In this document: positions 28,156-37,056 of the stretch, piece by piece
Numbering within the stretch: position 1 is the first letter of the stretch
Layout of the letters: every line of letters begins with the position of its first letter
Origin: Pseudomonas asplenii
Lineage (GTDB): Bacteria; Pseudomonadota; Gammaproteobacteria; Pseudomonadales; Pseudomonadaceae
Assembly: GCF_001293465.1 (NCBI RefSeq)
Contig: NZ_JSYZ01000001.1
Span: 90,717-154,716, forward strand
Direction of reading: 5' to 3'
DNA: 64,000 nt
Made by a program: the position numbers and the translations under genes
Notes under the pieces: generated by a model
The model's input: only the letters and a program-made list of their open reading frames with translations
Told to the model about the DNA's origin: nothing
The model's database searches: none

Positions 28156-29270
28156 TGATCAAACCCCGTGCGCTGTTGCGCCTGAGTGCCCTGTTCACCG
28201 TTCTGCTGCTTGGCCCCGCGACGGCGGCCTCGGCCCATGAAGTCACCGACGTGCTGGGCCGCAAGGTGGATGTACCGGACCACGTCCAGCGCGTGGTGCT
28301 CGGTGAGGGCCGGCTGATTTCCGCCTTCGCCCTGCTCGACCGCGAGGCGCCGTTCCAGCGTATCGTCGGCTGGCAGAACGACCTGCGCCTGCTCGACCCG
28401 CACACCTATGCGGCCTATGCCGCCAGGTTCCCGAAGGTCAAGGACATCCCGTTGATCGGCCAGGCCTCGGAGCAGAGCGTCAGCGCCGAGGAAATCCTCA
28501 GCCTCAAGCCCGACCTGGCAGTGTTCAGCATCTCCGGCCACGGCCCGACCGAACACAGCCCGGTCGCCGATGTGCTGGCCAAGGCCGGTGTCGCGGTGCT
28601 GTTCGTCGACTTCCGGATCAACCCGATCAAGGGCACCCACGCCAGCCTCGACGCCCTCGGCCAGGCCCTCGGTCGCCAGGCGCAAGCCAAGGCCTACCTG
28701 GACTTCTACGACCAGCACCTGAAAGCCATCACCGACCAGGTCGGCAACCTGCCGGACAGCCAGCGGCCTAAAGTTTTCCTCGAACTGCTGGCCGGTGCCT
28801 GGCAGGCGCCGGGGCATACCACCGGCAAAAGCGGCATGGGTGAAGTAATCCGTACCGTCGGCGGCGTGAACATCGCCGAAGGCGTGGTGCCGGGTGCGCT
28901 CGGCGACATCAGCGTCGAGTACGCGCTCAAGGCCGATCCGGACCTGTATGTCGCCACTGGCAACCACAAGCCGGGCCTGGTCCTCGGTGCCGAGGTCGGC
29001 CAGAACGAAGCCCGCGCGGCCTTCGACACGGTGCTGGCGCGGCCCGAGTTCAAGAACCTGCGGGCGATCCGCACTGGCAACGCCCACGGCCTGTGGCATG
29101 ACTTCTACAACTCGCCGTACAACCTGCTGGCGATCGAAGCTCTGGCCAAGTGGATTCACCCGGAGCTGTTCGCCCGGTTGAACCCGCAGGACACCCTGGA
29201 TGCGATGAACAAACAGTTCCTCGACACCCCGCTCAAGGGTGCGTACTGGATCGACGCGCAAGCCAAATAA
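28155..29270 (+). CDS. Iron-siderophore ABC transporter, periplasmic binding protein
   Basis: The 371-residue exported binding protein of the FecB/BtuF type has a signal peptide ending TAASA. It starts VTDVLGRKVDVPDHVQRVVLG, has the hinge-type VSAEEILSLKPDLAVF, and ends in the C-lobe KADPDLYVATGNH and EALAKWIHPELF. It would hand ferric siderophore from the receptor to the FecCD permease. The ATG at 28155 has GGAGAAA 8 bases upstream and overlaps the stop of the 9-codon mini-frame. It is followed by a REP-like palindrome and then the permease gene. Confidence 0.9.
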   Translation: MIKPRALLRLSALFTVLLLGPATAASAHEVTDVLGRKVDVPDHVQRVVLGEGRLISAFALLDREAPFQRIVGWQNDLRLLDPHTYAAYAARFPKVKDIPLIGQASEQSVSAEEILSLKPDLAVFSISGHGPTEHSPVADVLAKAGVAVLFVDFRINPIKGTHASLDALGQALGRQAQAKAYLDFYDQHLKAITDQVGNLPDSQRPKVFLELLAGAWQAPGHTTGKSGMGEVIRTVGGVNIAEGVVPGALGDISVEYALKADPDLYVATGNHKPGLVLGAEVGQNEARAAFDTVLARPEFKNLRAIRTGNAHGLWHDFYNSPYNLLAIEALAKWIHPELFARLNPQDTLDAMNKQFLDTPLKGAYWIDAQAK

Positions 29271-29318
29271 CCGCCTTGTCCCCTGAGGAAAAGGGCCTCC
29301 CGGCCCCACACCGCCCTG

Positions 29319-29387
29319 GAGGAGCGGGTTTGCCCGCGAAGCTTTTGAAGGCCTCACTGGCCGCTTCGCGAGCAAGCCCGCTCCTAC
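29319..29387. repeat. REP-like imperfect palindrome
   Basis: The left arm 29319-29342 (GAGCGGGTTTGCCCGCGAAGC part) and right arm 29363-29387 (GCTTCGCGAGCAAGCCCGCTC part) are inverted copies with a few mismatches. They contain the GCGGGCAAGCC-type core of Pseudomonas REP sequences. It sits between binding-protein and permease genes. Confidence 0.7.
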
Positions 29388-29421
29388 AAGGCGGTGAGAC
29401 GATGCCTGGGCCCAACTGATC

Positions 29422-30495
29422 GTGATGACCACATCCCTGAACGCTTCGCCCCTGGACCTGGCCACGGCCAGCCAGGGTTATCGCCGCCTGCTGTTGCGCC
29501 GCCTGTGGTTATTGGTGCTGCTGGGCGGCGCCCTGCTGTGCGCGATGCTCGTCGACCTGGCCAGCGGTCCTTCCGGCCTGGGCCTGGCCGCGCTGCTCGA
29601 CGGCCTGCTGCACCCCGACCACCTGAGCCTGACCGACCAGGTGATCGTCTGGAACGTGCGCCTGCCCTACACCCTGATGGCCGTGCTGGTCGGCTGCGCA
29701 CTGTCGCTGGCCGGGGCGGAAATGCAGGCGATCCTCAACAATCCGCTGGCCAGTCCGTTCACCCTCGGCGTGTCGTCGGCAGCGGCGCTGGGCGCCTCGC
29801 TGGTGATCGTGTTTCCGGTGACCACCGCCTGGCTGTCGAACAACACGGCGATCTCCCTCTCGGCCTTCGTCTTCGCCGCCGCCTCGGTGTTCCTGCTGCA
29901 GGCCATGTCGCGGCTGCGCGGCGCCGGGGTGGAGAGCCTGGTGCTGTTCGGCATCGCCCTGGTCTTCAGTTGCAACGCGGTGGTGGCGCTGCTGCAACTG
30001 GTCGCCACCGAGGACGTATTGCAACAGCTGATCTTCTGGACCCTGGGCAGCGTGACCCGGGCCAACTGGGACAAGCTGGGTATCCTGGCGCTGGTGATCG
30101 CCCTGGTCATGCCCTTCTCCTTCGCCGCCGCCCCGCGCCTGACCCTGCTGCGCATGGGCGAGGACCGTGCGATGAGCTTCGGTGTCGATGTGAAACGCCT
30201 GCGCTTCGCCTCGCTGCTGCGCATCAGCCTGCTGTCGGCGACGGCGGTGGCCTTTGTCGGCACCATCGGTTTCATCGGCCTGGTCGGCCCGCACATCGCC
30301 CGTATCCTGGTCGGCGAGGACCAGCGTTTCCTGCTGCCGGCCAGCGCCCTGGTCGGCGCCCTGCTGCTGTCGCTGTCGTCGATCGCCAGCAAGCTGATCA
30401 TGCCCGGTGTGGTGGTGCCGGTGGGGATCGTCACCGCCCTGGTCGGCGTGCCGATCTTCGTCGTGCTGGTATTCAAGCGTGGGAGGCAACCATGA
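29422..30495 (+). CDS. FecCD-family iron-siderophore ABC permease
   Basis: The 357-residue permease has about ten membrane segments. Family motifs include WNVRLPYTLMAVLVGCALSLAGAEMQAILNNPLASPFTLG near the N terminus (quoted in part: LAGAEMQAILNNPLASPF) and FVGTIGFIGLVGPHIARILVG near residue 275. Single-gene FecCD homologues act as dimers. Two ATGs start the frame (29422 and 29425). The stop overlaps the ATPase start (ATGA at 30492-30495). Confidence 0.93.
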   Translation: MMTTSLNASPLDLATASQGYRRLLLRRLWLLVLLGGALLCAMLVDLASGPSGLGLAALLDGLLHPDHLSLTDQVIVWNVRLPYTLMAVLVGCALSLAGAEMQAILNNPLASPFTLGVSSAAALGASLVIVFPVTTAWLSNNTAISLSAFVFAAASVFLLQAMSRLRGAGVESLVLFGIALVFSCNAVVALLQLVATEDVLQQLIFWTLGSVTRANWDKLGILALVIALVMPFSFAAAPRLTLLRMGEDRAMSFGVDVKRLRFASLLRISLLSATAVAFVGTIGFIGLVGPHIARILVGEDQRFLLPASALVGALLLSLSSIASKLIMPGVVVPVGIVTALVGVPIFVVLVFKRGRQP

Positions 30496-31274
30496 GCGAG
30501 CAACCACAAGGCCTGACGGTCGAACATGCGGTGATCGGCTACGGCCGCCGCCAGGTGGTCCGCGGCCTTAGCCTGCCGGCTTTGCAGCCGGGCACGCTGA
30601 CCGCACTGATCGGCCCCAACGGGGCCGGCAAGTCGACCCTGCTGCGCGGCATCGCCGGCCTGGAAAGCATGAGCGGCGCGGTGCGCCTGAACGGCGAGAA
30701 CCTGGCACGCCTGTCGGTGGCGGAACGCGCCCGGCGGGTCACCTACATGCCGCAGAACCTGCCACCGGGCCTGAGCCTGAGCGTGATGGAAAGCGTGGTC
30801 GCGGCCTTGCGCGTCGGCCGGCTGTCGCACCAGCAATGCCTGGATGAAGCCTTCGACGCCTTGCGGCGCATCGGTATCACCCATCTGGCCGACCAGTGGC
30901 TGAGCAGCCTGTCCGGGGGCCAGCGGCAACTGGTCAGCCTGGCGCAACTGATCGCCCGCCGGCCGCAGGTGATGCTGCTGGACGAGCCCACCAGTGCCCT
31001 GGACCTCAACTACCAGTTGAAGGTGATGGCCTGCGTGCAGTCGCTGGTGCGTGAACACCGCTTGATCGCCGTGGTGGTGCTGCACGACATCAACCTCGCC
31101 GCGCGGTATGCCGACAACCTCGCGGTCCTGCGCCAGGGGCAACTGTTCGCCAGCGGCGAGCCGCAGGCGATCCTCGATGCGCGCCTGTTCGCCGAGGTCT
31201 ATGGCGTCGAGGCACGGATCGAGCGCTGTTCGCGACAGACCCTGCAGATACTGGTGGATGAAGCGATGGGCTGA
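30492..31274 (+). CDS. Iron-siderophore ABC transporter ATPase
   Basis: The 260-residue FecE/FhuC-type ATPase has Walker A GPNGAGKSTLLRGIAG, signature LSGGQRQLVSLAQLIA, Walker B VMLLDEPTSALD and H-loop VVVLHDINLAARYAD. The ATG at 30492 follows GGGAGG and overlaps the permease stop by 4 bases, so it is translationally coupled. With the receptor, binding protein and permease it completes an uptake route from outer membrane to cytoplasm. No biosynthesis genes are in view, so a foreign siderophore (piracy) is plausible. Confidence 0.94.
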   Translation: MSEQPQGLTVEHAVIGYGRRQVVRGLSLPALQPGTLTALIGPNGAGKSTLLRGIAGLESMSGAVRLNGENLARLSVAERARRVTYMPQNLPPGLSLSVMESVVAALRVGRLSHQQCLDEAFDALRRIGITHLADQWLSSLSGGQRQLVSLAQLIARRPQVMLLDEPTSALDLNYQLKVMACVQSLVREHRLIAVVVLHDINLAARYADNLAVLRQGQLFASGEPQAILDARLFAEVYGVEARIERCSRQTLQILVDEAMG

Positions 31275-31290
31275 TCCCTCCTGTCGGGGC

Positions 31291-31836
31291 CTAGCGCTCC
31301 ATCACCTCGGCCGCGGACACCACCGTCGCGTACTCGCCATGCAGGTTGCCCAGGGACATGGCATGCACCTCCTGGGCAGTGCGCATCTGGCCGAAAAAAT
31401 CCGCCTTGTCGAAGGTGTAGCACGCATCCTCGACCACCCGGGTGGCGAAGCCAAGATTGCCCGCCGTACGTGCCGTCGCTTCCACCGAGTTGTGGGTCGC
31501 CACGCCGACGATCACAAGCTCACGGATTCCCGCGGCCTGCAAACGGGCTTGCAGCCCGGTGGCGCAGAAAGCATCCGGTACATCCTTCTGGATCAACCAC
31601 TCCCCCGGCCACGGCCGAAACCGCTCCTGGAACTCGACGCCCGACTGGCCGGGCCAGAACACCGATTCCGACGAACGGGAAAGATGCTGCACATGCACCA
31701 CCGGCCAGCCCCGCTCGCGCCAGTGCTGCAGCAGTTCGGCGATCCGCTCCTCGGCCGCGGGATTGTTGCGTGGCCCGAGCCGCGGCTCAAGGATGCCCTG
31801 CTGCTGGTCGATCACGATCAATGCCGCCCTGTCCAT
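31291..31836 (-). CDS. Isochorismatase-fold hydrolase with Ser in place of catalytic Cys
   Basis: The 181-residue isochorismatase-like protein has catalytic Asp in LIVIDQQQG and a catalytic-type Lys in WLIQKDVPDAF. The cis-peptide/nucleophile segment reads GVATHNSVEATARTA. In cysteine hydrolases of this fold the position of Ser117 (codon 31486-31488) is Cys. The start at ATG 31834-31836 gives MDRAALIVID; a GTG at 31846-31848 is an alternative. Its end lies 16 bases from the ABC ATPase end (convergent). The proximity to the siderophore locus may be chance. Confidence 0.82.
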   Translation of the reverse strand: MDRAALIVIDQQQGILEPRLGPRNNPAAEERIAELLQHWRERGWPVVHVQHLSRSSESVFWPGQSGVEFQERFRPWPGEWLIQKDVPDAFCATGLQARLQAAGIRELVIVGVATHNSVEATARTAGNLGFATRVVEDACYTFDKADFFGQMRTAQEVHAMSLGNLHGEYATVVSAAEVMER

Positions 31837-31976
31837 CGTCTTGTTCACTCCCCTTGCGCCAGGAACCGCCAGGATCGCACAAAACCGCAAAATAACCGCA
31901 GCCCCCGTCTTGCGCGGCCTGGTCCCGCTCACTAACGTAGCGCCTTTACTGACGCTACCCCCGCAGGAGCCTTGCC

Positions 31977-34430
31977 ATGGCCTCGCCAGCCTACCCTCTC
32001 TTCTTCAAAAAATGTGGCGTCGCCGCCGCCGTGGCGGGCCTGCTCGGCCTGGCCGGCTGCCAATCCTGGAACGCCCGGGACAGCCTGCCGCCGACCTCCG
32101 GCGTGCAGCCGATCAAGGGCCTGGCACAGAACGTTTCGGTGCGCCGCAACAGCCTGGGCATGCCGCTGATCGAAAGCAGCAGCTTCCATGACGCCCTGTT
32201 CACCCTGGGTTATGTCCACGCCAGCGACCGTATCACCCAGATGGTCACCCTGCGCCTGCTGGCCCAGGGCCGCCTGGCCGAGATGAACGGCGCCCAGGCC
32301 CTGGATACCGACCGGTTCATGCGCGCGGTCAACCTGAAGAAAAGCGCCGGCGAGCTGTACAACGCCGCCTCGCCACGCCTCAAGCGTTTCTTCGAAGTCT
32401 ACGCGCGGGGCGTCAACGCCTACCTGTTCCGCTACCGCGACAAGCTGCCGCCGGATCTGGCCAGCACCGGCTACCTGCCCGAATACTGGAAGCCGGAAGA
32501 TTCCGCACTGATTTTCTGCCTGCTGAACTTCCAGCTGTCGGCCAACCTGCCGGAAGAGATCTCCTCGCTGGTCATCGCCCAGAAAGTCGGAATCGACAAA
32601 CTCGCCTGGCTGACCCCGACCGCTCCCGACGAACCGCTGCCACAGGCCGAGGCGGACAAGCTCAAGGGCGTGGCCCTGAGCCAGATCGCCGGGCTGGCCG
32701 CGGTCGACAAGGCTTCGGCGCAAGTCAGCGCGCTGAACGGTTTCGGCGCCGGCACCTCGACCAACTGGGCCATCGCCCCGCAGCGCAGCCGCAGCGGCAA
32801 GAGCCTGCTGGCCGCCGATCTGCAGCAACCGACCAACGCCAGCGCCGCCTGGAACTACGTGCAGATCCGCGCGCCCAAGTACCAGGCCGCCGGCCTCTCG
32901 GTCGCCGGCCTGCCGGCCATCCTCAGCGGTTTCAACGGCAAGGTCGCCTGGAGCCTGGCGGCGGTACCGGGCGACAGCCAGGACCTGTTCCTCGAGAAGC
33001 TCAAGCGCCAGGGCAACGCCCTGTACTACGAAGCCGACGGCAAATGGCTGCCGGCGCTCGTGCGCAACGAAACCTACTTCATCAAGGGCCAGCGCTCGAT
33101 CCGCGAGACCGTCTACGAAACCCGCCACGGCCCGCTGCTCAACAGCGCCCTGGGCGATGCACCGCTGGCCGGCGGTTATGGCCTGGCCCTGCAGACCGCG
33201 CCGCTCAAGGACGACAGGAGCCTCGACGCGTTCTTCGACCTGTCCCGCGCCCAGAACGCCGAGAAAGCCTCCGACGCCAGCCGGGAAATCCGCGCCATCG
33301 CCCTGAACATGATCTTCGCCGACGCCAGCAACATCGGCTGGCAGGTCACCGGCCGCTACCCGAACCGTCGCGAAGGCGAAGGCCTGTTGCCGTCGCCGGG
33401 CTGGGACAGCCGCTTCGACTGGGACGGTTATGCCGACGCGATGCTCCACCCCTACGACCAGACCCCGCCGCAAGGCTGGCTCGGCACCGCCAACCAGCGC
33501 ACGGCGGCCAAGGGCTACGGCATGCAGTTGTCCAACTCCTGGTACTACCCGGAGCGTGGCGAACGCCTGGCGCAACTGGCCAGCGCCGGCAAGCAGGACA
33601 GCCGCAGCACCATCGCCATGCAGTACGACCAGAGCACCACCTTCGCCGACAAGCTGAAGCGGATGTTCGAGGCTCCGGGCATGGCCCAGCCCCTCAAGCA
33701 GGCCATCGACGCCCTGCCCGAGGCCGAACGCGCCAAGGCGCGGGAAGCCCTCAGCCGGCTGATGGCGTTCGATGGCAGACTCAGCCCGGTTTCGGCCGAC
33801 GCCGCGCTGTACGAGCTGTTCCTGCAGGAAAGCATGAAGCAGATCTTCCTCGACAAGCTCGGCCCGGAGAACGGCCCGGCATGGCAGGCCTTCATCGCCA
33901 ACGGCCGGCTGTCCTACTCGGCCCAGGCCGATCACCTGCTGGGGCGCGAAGACAGCCCGTTCTGGGATGACAGCCGCACCCCGCAGAAGGAAGACAAGCC
34001 GGCGATCCTCGCCCGTAGCCTGGCGGCGGCGATCAGCGCCGGCGACAGCCAGTTGGGCGGCGACCGCAAGGCCTGGCAATGGGGCAAGCTGCACCGTCTC
34101 GAATGGAAGAACGCCAGCGGCCAGAGCCTGCGTGGCCCGGTTCAGGTCGGTGGCGATCACACCACCCTGAACACCACGGCCTACCTGTGGGGCGGTAGCG
34201 ACTTCGAGACCATCCTGGCGCCGGCCGTGCGGATGATCGTTGACTTCGGCCAGCTCGAACCGATGACCGGCCAGCAGAGCCCGGGCCAGTCCGGCAACCC
34301 GGCCAGCCCTTACTACGCCAATGGCCTCGATGCCTGGCTGAAGGCCCAGTACGTCAGTTTCCCGATGCAGCCGCAGAACCTCGACAAGGCCTACGGCAGC
34401 AGTCGCCTGACCCTGACACCGGGCAAGTAG
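31977..34430 (+). CDS. quiP: QuiP, acyl-homoserine lactone acylase (penicillin amidase family)
   Basis: The 817-residue Ntn-hydrolase family protein closely follows P. aeruginosa QuiP. It begins MASPA, has a lipoprotein-like GLLGLAGC, then [34 protein letters not shown] alpha subunit (part: [18 protein letters not shown]). The autocatalytic cleavage region around [12 protein letters not shown] has Ser or Thr as new N-terminal nucleophile. The beta subunit holds [20 protein letters not shown] and QSGNPASP near the end. QuiP degrades long-chain acyl-homoserine lactones. AGGAGCC precedes the ATG. It is monocistronic by spacing. A separate outer-membrane anchor or periplasmic location fits the lipobox. 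Confidence 0.9.
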   Translation: MASPAYPLFFKKCGVAAAVAGLLGLAGCQSWNARDSLPPTSGVQPIKGLAQNVSVRRNSLGMPLIESSSFHDALFTLGYVHASDRITQMVTLRLLAQGRLAEMNGAQALDTDRFMRAVNLKKSAGELYNAASPRLKRFFEVYARGVNAYLFRYRDKLPPDLASTGYLPEYWKPEDSALIFCLLNFQLSANLPEEISSLVIAQKVGIDKLAWLTPTAPDEPLPQAEADKLKGVALSQIAGLAAVDKASAQVSALNGFGAGTSTNWAIAPQRSRSGKSLLAADLQQPTNASAAWNYVQIRAPKYQAAGLSVAGLPAILSGFNGKVAWSLAAVPGDSQDLFLEKLKRQGNALYYEADGKWLPALVRNETYFIKGQRSIRETVYETRHGPLLNSALGDAPLAGGYGLALQTAPLKDDRSLDAFFDLSRAQNAEKASDASREIRAIALNMIFADASNIGWQVTGRYPNRREGEGLLPSPGWDSRFDWDGYADAMLHPYDQTPPQGWLGTANQRTAAKGYGMQLSNSWYYPERGERLAQLASAGKQDSRSTIAMQYDQSTTFADKLKRMFEAPGMAQPLKQAIDALPEAERAKAREALSRLMAFDGRLSPVSADAALYELFLQESMKQIFLDKLGPENGPAWQAFIANGRLSYSAQADHLLGREDSPFWDDSRTPQKEDKPAILARSLAAAISAGDSQLGGDRKAWQWGKLHRLEWKNASGQSLRGPVQVGGDHTTLNTTAYLWGGSDFETILAPAVRMIVDFGQLEPMTGQQSPGQSGNPASPYYANGLDAWLKAQYVSFPMQPQNLDKAYGSSRLTLTPGK

Positions 34431-34773
34431 CGCCAGCCCTTCGCGGATGATATCGGGGTGCCGGATCGCCGGCCCCCCGGCTCATCCACGAGTACGCCCG
34501 CAGGGTCCCCCTCGGGCTACCCGGCTCCCAAAGCCACTCTCCCCAGGACCGGGAACGTTCTCACTTGCGGGATTTTTCGCACCAATAGAGTGCGCCAGTT
34601 TTTTGCTGCCCGATTTCGGGCATGATGAGCTGGCTTGTAGCCATATTCCTACCTTTTGAAACGCTTGTTCGGGACTATGGTTCGGAAATTGCTACTTTTA
34701 TCCGGTCATACGCGTTCCAGTAACAGTACTTAGTGCGCCACAAGCGCTCATTCTGGTCTTCAGGGATTAAATA
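34431..34773. other. Intergenic region between quiP and amino acid transporter operon
   Basis: This 343-base gap has no credible gene. Its second half (34570-34773) is AT-richer and must hold the promoter of the binding-protein gene. I see no confident -35/-10 pair or operator. Confidence 0.5.
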
Positions 34774-35553
34774 ATGAAAAAAGCATTGCTGACCCTTTCC
34801 GCACTGGCTCTCTGCATGGGCGCAGGCTCCGCCATGGCCAAGGAATACAAGGAACTGCGCTTCGGCGTGGACCCGTCCTACGCGCCCTTCGAATCCAAGG
34901 CCGCTGACGGCAGCCTGGTCGGCTTCGACATCGACCTGGGCAACGCCATCTGCGCCGAGCTGAAAGTCAAATGCAAATGGGTCGAAAGCGACTTCGACGG
35001 CATGATTCCAGGCCTCAATGCCAACAAGTTCGACGGTGTGATCTCGTCGATGACCGTGACCGAAACCCGCCAGAAAGCCATCGACTTCTCCAGCGAGCTG
35101 TTCTCCGGCCCGACCTCCCTGGTGTTCAAGAAAGGGGCGAACTACTCCACCCCCGAATCCCTCAAGGGCAAGACCGTGGGCTACGAGCAAGGCACCATCC
35201 AGGAAGCCTACGCCAAGGCCGTGCTGGACAAGGCCGGGGTAACCACCAAGGCCTACGCCAACCAGGACCAGGTCTACGCCGACCTGACTTCCGGCCGTCT
35301 CGACGCCTCGGTACAGGACATGCTCCAGGCCGAACTGGGCTTCCTGAAGTCGCCAGCCGGCGCCGGCTACGAAGTCAGCAAGGCGATCGACGATCCGCTG
35401 CTGCCATCGAAAACCGCGATCGGTATCAAAAAAGGTAACAAGGACCTCAAGGCTCTGCTGGACAAAGGTATCGAAGCGTTACACAAGGACGGCAAATACG
35501 CCGAAATCCAGAAGAAGCACTTTGGCGACCTGAATCTGTATAGCGGGAAGTGA
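34774..35553 (+). CDS. Basic amino acid ABC transporter, periplasmic binding protein (HisJ/ArgT-like)
   Basis: The 259-residue protein has a signal peptide (residues 1-22, ending GSAMA). It is a class 3 solute-binding protein with the start LRFGVDPSYAPFESKAADGSLVGFDIDLG (part: GVDPSYAPFESKAADGSLVG), and MIPGLNANKFDGVISSMTVT. TGRLDASVQD-type SGRLDASVQDML is near residue 180. These match binding proteins for Lys/Arg/Orn/His. The ligand here cannot be fixed from sequence. It is first in an operon with two permeases, an M14-type enzyme and an ATPase. A hairpin follows directly and probably lowers downstream expression. Confidence 0.9.
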   Translation: MKKALLTLSALALCMGAGSAMAKEYKELRFGVDPSYAPFESKAADGSLVGFDIDLGNAICAELKVKCKWVESDFDGMIPGLNANKFDGVISSMTVTETRQKAIDFSSELFSGPTSLVFKKGANYSTPESLKGKTVGYEQGTIQEAYAKAVLDKAGVTTKAYANQDQVYADLTSGRLDASVQDMLQAELGFLKSPAGAGYEVSKAIDDPLLPSKTAIGIKKGNKDLKALLDKGIEALHKDGKYAEIQKKHFGDLNLYSGK

Positions 35554-35561
35554 TCCCCTGG

Positions 35562-35590
35562 GCGCCCCCTGCAAAAGGGGGCGCTTTCTT
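35562..35590 (+). terminator. Attenuator-like hairpin after the binding-protein gene
   Basis: GCGCCCCC at 35562-35569 pairs with GGGGGCGC at 35577-35584, followed by TTTCTT. It is a typical intra-operon hairpin that would let some transcripts stop after the abundant binding protein. Confidence 0.7.
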
Positions 35591-35611
35591 GACGGCCAAA
35601 GGCACACGTTC

Positions 35612-36340
35612 ATGTTCGACAACCTCCTGCACACCCTGGGGCTCTCCGCCTTCAGCTTGAAGGGCTTCGGCCCGATCCTGCTGCAAGGCACCTGGATGAC
35701 CATCAAATTATCGATACTGTCGCTGCTGGTGAGCGTGCTGCTCGGCCTGCTCGGCGCCAGTGCCAAGCTTTCCAGCATCGGCCTGCTGCGCCTGCCGGCG
35801 CAGATCTACACCACGCTGATCCGCGGGGTACCCGACCTGGTACTGATGCTGCTGATCTTCTACAGCCTGCAAACCTGGCTCTCCAGCCTGACCGATGCGA
35901 TGGACTGGGAATACATCGAGATCGACCCGTTCGCCGCCGGGGTCATCACCCTGGGTTTCATCTACGGCGCCTATTTCACCGAAACCTTCCGTGGCGCGAT
36001 TCTCGCCGTGCCGCGCGGACAGCTCGAAGCCGCCACCGCCTACGGTCTCACCCGGGCCCAGCGCTTTCGCTTCGTGACCTTCCCGCAGATGATGCGCTTC
36101 GCCCTGCCGGGAATCGGCAACAACTGGATGGTGATCCTCAAGGCCACCGCGCTGGTTTCGATCATCGGCCTGGCCGACCTGGTCAAGGCCGCCCAGGATG
36201 CGGGCAAGAGCACCTATCAACTGTTCTACTTCCTGGTGCTCGCCGCCCTGATCTACCTGCTGATCACCAGTGCCTCGAACTATGTCCTGCGCTGGCTTGA
36301 ACGGCGCTATGCCGCCGGTGCCCGGGAGGCCGTGCGATGA
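35612..36340 (+). CDS. hisQ: Amino acid ABC transporter permease (HisQ-like)
   Basis: The 242-residue polar amino acid permease has five or six membrane segments. The EAA loop EAATAYGLTRAQRFRFVTFP (about residues 139-158) contacts the ATPase. ILLQGTWMTIKLSILSLLVS near the N terminus and IYTTLIRGVPDLVLMLLIFY are family-typical. The HisQ/ArtQ type is inferred from pairing with the next permease. Its stop overlaps the next start (ATGA at 36337-36340). Confidence 0.9.
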   Translation: MFDNLLHTLGLSAFSLKGFGPILLQGTWMTIKLSILSLLVSVLLGLLGASAKLSSIGLLRLPAQIYTTLIRGVPDLVLMLLIFYSLQTWLSSLTDAMDWEYIEIDPFAAGVITLGFIYGAYFTETFRGAILAVPRGQLEAATAYGLTRAQRFRFVTFPQMMRFALPGIGNNWMVILKATALVSIIGLADLVKAAQDAGKSTYQLFYFLVLAALIYLLITSASNYVLRWLERRYAAGAREAVR

Positions 36341-37047
36341 TCGAACTGCTCGAACAATACTGGCGCCCGTTCCTCTACAGCGACGGCCAGCACATCACCG
36401 GCCTGGCCATGACCCTGTGGTTGCTCAGCGCCTCGATCTTCATCGGTTTCCTGCTGTCGATCCCGCTGTCGATCGCCCGGGTCTCGCCCAAGCGCCGCAT
36501 CCGCTGGCCGGTGGAGTTCTACACCTACCTGTTCCGCGGCACGCCGCTGTATATCCAGTTGCTGATCTGCTACACAGGGATCTACAGCCTGGAGGCCGTA
36601 CGCAACCAGCCGTTGCTCAACTCGTTCTTCCGCGATGCGATGAACTGCACCATCCTCGCCTTCGCCCTGAACACCTGCGCCTACACCACGGAGATCTTCG
36701 CCGGGGCGATCCGCAGCATGAACCATGGCGAGGTCGAGGCGGCCAAGGCCTATGGCCTCACCGGCTGGAAGCTCTACGCCTACGTGATCATGCCGTCGGC
36801 CCTGCGCCGCTCGCTGCCGTACTACAGCAACGAAGTGATCCTGATGCTGCACTCGACCACGGTGGCCTTCACCGCGACCATTCCCGATATCCTGAAGATC
36901 GCCCGGGACGCCAACTCGGCGACCTACATGACCTTCCAGTCGTTCGGCATCGCCGCGGTGATCTACCTGGCGATCACCTTCACCCTGGTCGGCCTGTTCC
37001 GGCTGGCCGAACGCCGCTGGCTGGCCTTCCTCGGCCCGGCCCACTAG
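36337..37047 (+). CDS. hisM: Amino acid ABC transporter permease (HisM-like)
   Basis: The 236-residue partner permease has GLAMTLWLLSASIFIGFLLS near the N terminus and YTYLFRGTPLYIQLLICYTG. The EAA loop is EVEAAKAYGLTGWKLYAYVI. It would form a heterodimer with the preceding permease. It overlaps that gene by 4 bases and is followed after 9 bases by the M14-type enzyme gene, so all are one transcript. Confidence 0.9.
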   Translation: MIELLEQYWRPFLYSDGQHITGLAMTLWLLSASIFIGFLLSIPLSIARVSPKRRIRWPVEFYTYLFRGTPLYIQLLICYTGIYSLEAVRNQPLLNSFFRDAMNCTILAFALNTCAYTTEIFAGAIRSMNHGEVEAAKAYGLTGWKLYAYVIMPSALRRSLPYYSNEVILMLHSTTVAFTATIPDILKIARDANSATYMTFQSFGIAAVIYLAITFTLVGLFRLAERRWLAFLGPAH

Positions 37048-37056
37048 GACTTGCCC

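Noticed and set aside
31932..34160. A 742-codon minus-strand frame opposite quiP
   Set aside because: Shadow of quiP, with repetitive Gly/Gln/Val/Arg composition.
34447..34659. A 70-codon gene between quiP and the transporter operon
   Set aside because: Pro-rich product without ribosome site; looks like random frame in the quiP trailer.
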